Shown: positions 59,490 through 64,000 of the stretch, piece after piece
Numbering within the stretch: the first letter of the stretch is position 1
How the letters are laid out: each line of letters starts with the position of its first letter
NCBI RefSeq assembly: GCF_003751845.1
Contig: NZ_RJKQ01000003.1
Location: 62,001 to 126,000 of the forward strand
Length of the DNA stretch: 64,000 nucleotides
Source: Enterobacter sp. BIGb0383
Lineage (GTDB): Bacteria; Pseudomonadota; Gammaproteobacteria; Enterobacterales; Enterobacteriaceae
Direction of reading: 5' to 3'
Made by a program: the position numbers and the translations under genes
Notes under the pieces: generated by a model
What the model was told of the DNA's origin: nothing
The model's input: the letters and a program-made list of their open reading frames with translations, nothing else
The model's database searches: none

Positions 59490-60128
59490 ATGGAACGCGT
59501 ACTACTTACCGGGGCAACCGGTCTGATTGGCGGTCATTTACTGCGGATGCTGGTGAACGAACCGGGTGTGACCGCCATTTCAGCGCCCACGCGCCGCCCG
59601 CTGGACGATTTTCCCGGCGTCCATAATCCGCACGACCTGCAGCTTACGGACGCCCTGACGCAGGTTCAGGAGCCCGTAGATACCGTCTTCTGCTGCCTGG
59701 GCACAACTATTCGCGAAGCGGGCAGCAAGGAGGCGTTTATCCACGCTGACTACACCCTGGTGGTCGATACCGCGCTGGCCGGGCTGCGGCTGGGAGCACG
59801 GCATATGCTGGTGGTCAGTGCCATGGGTGCCAATGCCCGTTCGCCGTTTTTCTACAATCGGGTCAAAGGCGAGATGGAAGAGGCGCTGATCGCGCAAAGC
59901 TGGCCGAAGCTGACTATCGCACATCCCTCGATGCTATTGGGCGAGCGGAAGAAATCACGGCTCAATGAGTCTCTGCTGGCCCCGCTGTTCCGGCTGCTGC
60001 CCGGTAATCTGAAGGCGATTGCCGGGCGTGACGTTGCCCGTGCGCTGCTGCGTCAGGCGGCCTCACCGGAAGGTGGCGCGGTGACGGTGCTCACCTCCTC
60101 GCGGCTGCGGGCGATGGCCCGCGATTAA
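59490..60128 (+). CDS. yraR: YraR, NAD(P)-binding short-chain/atypical SDR protein
   Basis: 212 residues (211 in E. coli), from [20 protein letters not shown] with AAGGAGA upstream. The Rossmann nucleotide motif GATGLIGG is at the N-terminus and [12 protein letters not shown] carries the YxxxK-like segment. It belongs to the CC3/TIP30-like atypical SDRs; the substrate is unknown. The frame extends 12 codons upstream without support. Confidence 0.92.
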   Translation: MERVLLTGATGLIGGHLLRMLVNEPGVTAISAPTRRPLDDFPGVHNPHDLQLTDALTQVQEPVDTVFCCLGTTIREAGSKEAFIHADYTLVVDTALAGLRLGARHMLVVSAMGANARSPFFYNRVKGEMEEALIAQSWPKLTIAHPSMLLGERKKSRLNESLLAPLFRLLPGNLKAIAGRDVARALLRQAASPEGGAVTVLTSSRLRAMARD

Positions 60129-60202
60129 AGATTGCCAGCGATTAATAAGGCGGCGTAGTATTCACAGTCTGATAACATCCTCACTTTTAGACTGGAAATA
60201 TT

Positions 60203-61246
60203 ATGACCGCCCAACCTGCTTCCCCGGCGGCGACCCCACGCGAGTGGTGGAAGCCTGCACTCTTTTTTCTCGTTGTGATCGTGGGTTTGTGGCTGGTGAA
60301 ATGGCAGCCCTATTACGGTAAGGCCTTCACCGCCGCAGAGACGCACAGTATCGGTAAGTCGATTCTTGCCAATGCAGATGCCAGCCCGCTGCAGGCGGCC
60401 TGGGATTACGCGATGGTTTACTTCCTTGCCGTCTGGAAAGCGGCGGTGCTGGGCGTATTGCTCGGTTCGCTGATTCAGGTTCTGATCCCCCGCGACTGGC
60501 TGCTGCGTACCCTGGGACAGCCACGTTTTCGCGGCACCCTGTTCGGCACGCTCTTTTCCCTGCCGGGCATGATGTGTAGCTGCTGTGCGGCACCGGTGGC
60601 GGCAGGCATGCGTCGTCAGCGGGTCTCAATGGGCGGGGCGCTGGCATTCTGGATGGGCAACCCCCTGCTGAATCCGGCGACGCTGGTCTTTATGGGTTTT
60701 GTACTGGGCTGGGAGTTTACCCTTATCCGACTGGCTGCAGGGCTGGTGACGGTCCTGCTGGTGGCGTCGGTGGTACAGAAGTGGGTGAAAGAGACGGCAC
60801 AGCAGCCTGCACCGGCTGAGCTGGTTGAACCTCAGGGGACGCAGGGCAGTTTTCTGAGCCGCTGGGGACAGGCGCTGTGGACGCTCTTCTGGAGCACGAT
60901 CCCGGTCTATATTCTGGCGGTACTGGTGCTGGGTGCCGCACGCGTCTGGCTGTTCCCGCACGCCGACGGCGCGGTGGACAACACGCTGCTGTGGGTGATT
61001 GCGATGGCGATCGTCGGCTGCCTGTTTGTGATCCCAACCGCGGCGGAAATTCCCATTGTGCAGACCATGATGCTGGCAGGAATGGGCATGGCTCCGGCGC
61101 TGGCGCTGCTGATTACGCTCCCGGCGGTAAGCCTGCCGTCATTGATTATGCTGAGAAAAGCCTTCCCGGCAAAAGCCCTGTGGCTGACCGGCGTGCTGGT
61201 GGCGCTGTGCGGTGCGGTAGTGGGCGGGATCGCGCTGATTGCCTGA
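60203..61246 (+). CDS. yraQ: YraQ, UPF0718 / ArsP-type permease
   Basis: 347 residues (346 in E. coli). About eight membrane helices in two repeats; conserved motifs are LPGMMCSCCAAPVAAGMRR with a Cys-Cys pair, MGNPLLNPATLVFMG, and VIPTAAEIPIVQTM. The family (DUF318/ArsP_1) includes organoarsenical exporters, but the YraQ substrate is unknown. It is 74 bases after yraR and converges on dolP across a bidirectional hairpin. Confidence 0.92.
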   Translation: MTAQPASPAATPREWWKPALFFLVVIVGLWLVKWQPYYGKAFTAAETHSIGKSILANADASPLQAAWDYAMVYFLAVWKAAVLGVLLGSLIQVLIPRDWLLRTLGQPRFRGTLFGTLFSLPGMMCSCCAAPVAAGMRRQRVSMGGALAFWMGNPLLNPATLVFMGFVLGWEFTLIRLAAGLVTVLLVASVVQKWVKETAQQPAPAELVEPQGTQGSFLSRWGQALWTLFWSTIPVYILAVLVLGAARVWLFPHADGAVDNTLLWVIAMAIVGCLFVIPTAAEIPIVQTMMLAGMGMAPALALLITLPAVSLPSLIMLRKAFPAKALWLTGVLVALCGAVVGGIALIA

Positions 61247-61258
61247 GCGGCATAAAAA

Positions 61259-61284
61259 AATGCCCGACGCACGCGTCGGGCATT
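61259..61284. terminator. Bidirectional terminator between yraQ and dolP
   Basis: AATGCCCGACG-CACG-CGTCGGGCATT, 11 perfect pairs. On the minus strand it is followed by TTTTT, fitting best as the dolP terminator. Confidence 0.85.
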
Positions 61285-61289
61285 ATTGC

Positions 61290-61865
61290 TTACTTGAGAA
61301 TAGTAAAGGCGGTGGTGACGTGCTTCACGCCGCTGACGCGGCTGGCAATATCGGCCGCAGCCTGGGCTTCACGTTCGGTGACCAGGCCCAGCAGGAACAC
61401 CTCACCGTTTTCGGTGGTGACCTTAACGTTAGAGGATTTCACCTGGTCGCTGCCCAGCAGCTGAGAGCGAACCTTGGTGGTGATCCAGGTATCCGTTGAG
61501 GCAGTGCCAATACCCACCGGCTGCCCCTGGCGGATCTCGTTATACACTTCTGTCGCACCGTCTACGCCGATGGCGATCTGTTTCGCACGGGCGGAGAGCT
61601 CGCTGGTCGGCGACTGACCCACCAGCAGGACTTTGCCCTGGTAAGCGGTGACGTTAATGCGCGCCTGTTTTTTGATCTGCTCGTCTTTGGTCAGCGCGCT
61701 GTTAACGCGCAGCTCGAGCGTGCCGTCGTCGACCTGGGTGCCTACGGTACGCGGATCGGTGGCGCTTTTGGTTGCGACGGCGGCGCTGCCGACGACAACG
61801 GCGCCAACACAACCCTGTAAAAGTAATGCTGAAATAAGGACTGCGAGGGGCGTAAATGCCTTCAT
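61290..61865 (-). CDS. dolP: DolP (YraP), outer-membrane BON-domain lipoprotein
   Basis: 191 residues, the E. coli length. The lipobox is LQGC with Cys19, followed by Val and Gly (no inner-membrane Asp signal). Two BON domains follow (about residues 45-115 and 120-190). In E. coli DolP is in the sigma-E regulon, binds anionic phospholipid at the division site and supports BAM function and NlpD activation. It is 9 bases after diaA, which supports an operon. Confidence 0.97.
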   Translation of the reverse strand: MKAFTPLAVLISALLLQGCVGAVVVGSAAVATKSATDPRTVGTQVDDGTLELRVNSALTKDEQIKKQARINVTAYQGKVLLVGQSPTSELSARAKQIAIGVDGATEVYNEIRQGQPVGIGTASTDTWITTKVRSQLLGSDQVKSSNVKVTTENGEVFLLGLVTEREAQAAADIASRVSGVKHVTTAFTILK

Positions 61866-61874
61866 GTGTACTCC

Positions 61875-62465
61875 TTAATCATCCTGGTGAGGAAAAAGCG
61901 TGTTATCAATCAGATCGCATAAACAATTCACCGTCAGCATATGCATCTCCTGAATCCTTGCGCTGCGGTGGGAAGGAATACGAATTTCGACATCCTGAGG
62001 CCCGAGCAATCCGGCGAGTTCCCCGCCGTCATAGCCGGTGAGCGCAACAATGGTCATATCGCGCGTCACTGCGGCTTCGACCGCTTTAACAATATCACGG
62101 CTGTTGCCGCGGGTTGAGATAGCCAACAGCACGTCACCGGCATGACCCAGGGCGCGCACCTGTTTGGCATAAATCTCGTCGTGCAGGCGATCGTTGGCGA
62201 TCGCGGTTAAAACCACGTTATCGGTATTCAGCGCGAGTGCCGGTAAACCGGGACGCTCCGTTTCAAAACGGTTGATCATGCTGGCAGCAAAATGCTGCGC
62301 ATTGGCGGCAGACGTCCCGTTGCCGCAGCACAGGATTTTATTACCGTTAAGCAGCGACTGTACCAGCGTCATGGCAGCGCGAGAAATCGCGTCAGGTAGC
62401 GCTTCCGCTGCGGCGATCTGGGTCTGAATGCTTTCGGTAAAGCACACTTTAATTCTTTCGAGCAC
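61875..62465 (-). CDS. diaA: DiaA, DnaA initiator-associating protein
   Basis: 196 residues, the E. coli length. A SIS-domain protein ([20 protein letters not shown], and [15 protein letters not shown]) related to GmhA. In E. coli its homotetramer binds DnaA and promotes assembly at oriC. It lies 14 bases downstream of yraN and 9 upstream of dolP. Confidence 0.97.
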   Translation of the reverse strand: MLERIKVCFTESIQTQIAAAEALPDAISRAAMTLVQSLLNGNKILCCGNGTSAANAQHFAASMINRFETERPGLPALALNTDNVVLTAIANDRLHDEIYAKQVRALGHAGDVLLAISTRGNSRDIVKAVEAAVTRDMTIVALTGYDGGELAGLLGPQDVEIRIPSHRSARIQEMHMLTVNCLCDLIDNTLFPHQDD

Positions 62466-62479
62466 GGTATCCCTTTACA

Positions 62480-62875
62480 TCAGGTGTTGTCGCCAAAGGC
62501 ATTCTGCAGCCACTCAATATGATTTCCGGTGAAGGCTACCACATCGAACCGGCAATCCACAGTCTCAAAACTCCCATTCTGACGTGCCAGCCAGTGGCGG
62601 GCTGTCAGCAGGAGCCGCTGCTGTTTGCGTCTGTCGACGCTGGCGGCGGCTCCGCCGTAAGCGTCGCTGTGGCGAAAACGCACTTCGACAAAGACGGTGG
62701 TTCCCGCCTGTTTCATAATCAAATCGATTTCGCCGCCGCGCTCGCGCACGTTGGCGGCGATAAATCGCAGTCCTTTCGCTTCCAGCCAGCAACGCGCCTG
62801 CTGTTCACGCGCGTCACCGGTGGCTTTTCGGGTCAGCTTGCCGGGACGATCTGCCCCTGCTGGTAGGTGAGCCAT
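62480..62875 (-). CDS. yraN: YraN, UPF0102 endonuclease-like protein
   Basis: 131 residues, the E. coli length, taking [14 protein letters not shown] as the start. A PD-(D/E)XK-like fold with [10 protein letters not shown] and TVFVEVRFR supplying the Asp and Glu-x-Arg positions. The function is unknown in enterobacteria. An ATG eight codons upstream (62899) is also in frame. The start lies inside the 3' end of lpoA (43-base overlap), so translation is probably coupled. Confidence 0.93.
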   Translation of the reverse strand: MAHLPAGADRPGKLTRKATGDAREQQARCWLEAKGLRFIAANVRERGGEIDLIMKQAGTTVFVEVRFRHSDAYGGAAASVDRRKQQRLLLTARHWLARQNGSFETVDCRFDVVAFTGNHIEWLQNAFGDNT

Positions 62876-64000
62876 GACAACTTCCTGTTGATCACGCAAT
62901 TTTGAGCCGCAGAGAGATCGCCGGTGTTCCCGGTGATGGTAAAGCCGGGCATCTGACGCATTTCGGAGAAGTGGTTCGCCAGCGTCCAGGCATCCACGCC
63001 CATGGCGTACAGACGGGCCAGCGAGTAGTCGTTACGCACTGCGCTGAGCGCCTGCTGCATCAGCTGAGGGTTATTACCGGCCAGCATCGGGATTTCGCTA
63101 AACTGCAGGCCTTCCATCTCCAGACGGAAATCAGGACCGGCGTTGCTCTGCGCGCTGCGCGAGCTGGCGTACAGCGTCACGTTGCTCTGGCTACCGGTGC
63201 GCATGGTGATCATCGGTTTAATCAGCGCGATCTCATCCGGCGTGGCCAGGATATACGCGGCATCGACCTTACCGTTGCCGGTGATCTGCGCCTCTGTTGG
63301 TGCGGCCGGAATCGTCAGGCCGCCGATGGTGACGCCCTGCTGCTGTGGCAGGCTGGCGCTGACCGGGCTGCCGGTCATCGCAATCCCAGCACCGCCGTTA
63401 ATGCCCATTTTCAGCTCGGCCGTGGAGCCGAATTTTTGCTGCAGCACCGTACTGCCGCCCAGTTTGTGCCACTCTTCAGCGAAGGCGTTGGTCACGCGAT
63501 CGCCCAGGGCGCTACGCGGCACCAGCACCAGCGGGGATTGTTTACCCTGCTCGTGAATATGACGAGCCGCATCGCGGGCTTCGTCTTCCGGGGAGAGGGC
63601 GAAATAGCAGATGTTCGGGCGATCTTCGGTGGCTTCCGGCTGGTTCAGGGCCAGCACGTTCAGCGCGGTCTGGCTCTTCATCAGCTCTTCAACGTTGTTT
63701 TTCAGCAGTGGGCCAACCACGATACTGGCTCCGTCCTGCTGAACCTGATTAAGCACCTGATCCAGCGGCTGGGCGCTGGTGTCATAGATTTTCAGCTCGG
63801 CACCGGGATTGGCCGGCGTGCTGGCAACGGTCTGGCCTGTCGCGGCGGTTTCGGCCGGTGGCGTCTGCGGTTGTTCATTGGTCAGCTCGGCGGTGGATAC
63901 CTGAGCCGGGCTGGCAACATCACCACTGGTCTGTGCGGCTGGCTGGGCCTCAACGGCAGCAGGCTGCGGTGCAGAAACAGGGGATACAGGCGCGGTACCG
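62833..64000 (-). CDS. lpoA: LpoA, outer-membrane lipoprotein activator of PBP1A, C-terminal part
   Basis: About 389 C-terminal residues are present and the N-terminus is beyond the right edge. A Pro/Ala/Gln-rich linker (63750-64000 region) leads into a periplasmic-binding-protein-like domain with [38 protein letters not shown] and [19 protein letters not shown]. LpoA spans the periplasm to stimulate PBP1A transpeptidase activity. A stretch at the PBP-like domain's insert ([20 protein letters not shown]) differs from E. coli, as expected of a variable loop. It ends within yraN. Confidence 0.97.
   Translation of the reverse strand, partial: GTAPVSPVSAPQPAAVEAQPAAQTSGDVASPAQVSTAELTNEQPQTPPAETAATGQTVASTPANPGAELKIYDTSAQPLDQVLNQVQQDGASIVVGPLLKNNVEELMKSQTALNVLALNQPEATEDRPNICYFALSPEDEARDAARHIHEQGKQSPLVLVPRSALGDRVTNAFAEEWHKLGGSTVLQQKFGSTAELKMGINGGAGIAMTGSPVSASLPQQQGVTIGGLTIPAAPTEAQITGNGKVDAAYILATPDEIALIKPMITMRTGSQSNVTLYASSRSAQSNAGPDFRLEMEGLQFSEIPMLAGNNPQLMQQALSAVRNDYSLARLYAMGVDAWTLANHFSEMRQMPGFTITGNTGDLSAAQNCVINRKLSWLTYQQGQIVPAS

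Overview
The window is a stretch of core chromosome from a member of the Enterobacteriaceae. Nearly every protein matches its Escherichia coli K-12 counterpart in length and motifs, and gene order follows the E. coli gltBD to lpoA segment. Coding GC looks well above 50 percent. Enterobacter or a close relative (Lelliottia, Leclercia and similar) fits best, but the genus is an inference from recalled sequences. All identifications rest on reading the translations and on family knowledge; no database search was run.

Layout. 1-9117: glutamate synthase (gltD partial, gltB), divergent yhcC, the anaerobic sensor kinase gene arcB, and the sRNA gene arcZ convergent with the arcB 3' end. 9232-10613: elbB-mtgA. 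10738-12105: an AT-rich three-gene insert ending in an orphan hcp gene, where E. coli carries yrbL. 12124-20122 (minus): the envelope and regulatory cluster yrbG-kdsD-kdsC-lptC-lptA-lptB-rpoN-hpf-ptsN-rapZ-npr. 20344-25152: mlaFEDCB-ibaG-murA. 25221-31249: sfsB and ispB (minus), rplU-rpmA-yhbE-obgE, and dacB (minus). 31498-38036: greA, yhbY (minus), rlmE-ftsH, folP-glmM, secG. 38045-39952: tRNA-Leu(GAG), argG (minus) and initiator tRNA. 40160-49254: the translation and RNA operon rimP-nusA-infB-rbfA-truB-rpsO-pnp. 49364-53754: nlpI, the tiny yrbN overlapping deaD, and mtr. 53793-64000: yhbW, ubiVU (minus) divergent from ubiT-yhbS, then yhbQ, yhbP, yhbO, yraR, yraQ, dolP, diaA, yraN and the C-terminal part of lpoA.

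How the genes work together. The segment joins lipopolysaccharide supply and export (kdsD/kdsC, lptABC), outer-membrane lipid asymmetry (mla), peptidoglycan synthesis (murA, glmM, mtgA, dacB, lpoA, nlpI) and its nitrogen-PTS control (ptsN, npr, rapZ) with ribosome assembly, transcription elongation and RNA decay (rimP, nusA, infB, rbfA, truB, rlmE, obgE, greA, pnp, deaD).

The clearest accessory element is 10738-12105: a 224-residue protein with two hydrophobic segments, a 63-residue two-helix membrane protein, and an orphan Hcp, in one tight operon. It is a candidate type VI secretion cargo/immunity/carrier module that I do not recognise as described. Other items worth a look are direct repeats of the tRNA-Leu 3' end flanking argG, six same-orientation TTGAT half-sites between ubiU and ubiT, a TTG codon at the internal IF2-beta start, and several leader or small RNAs.
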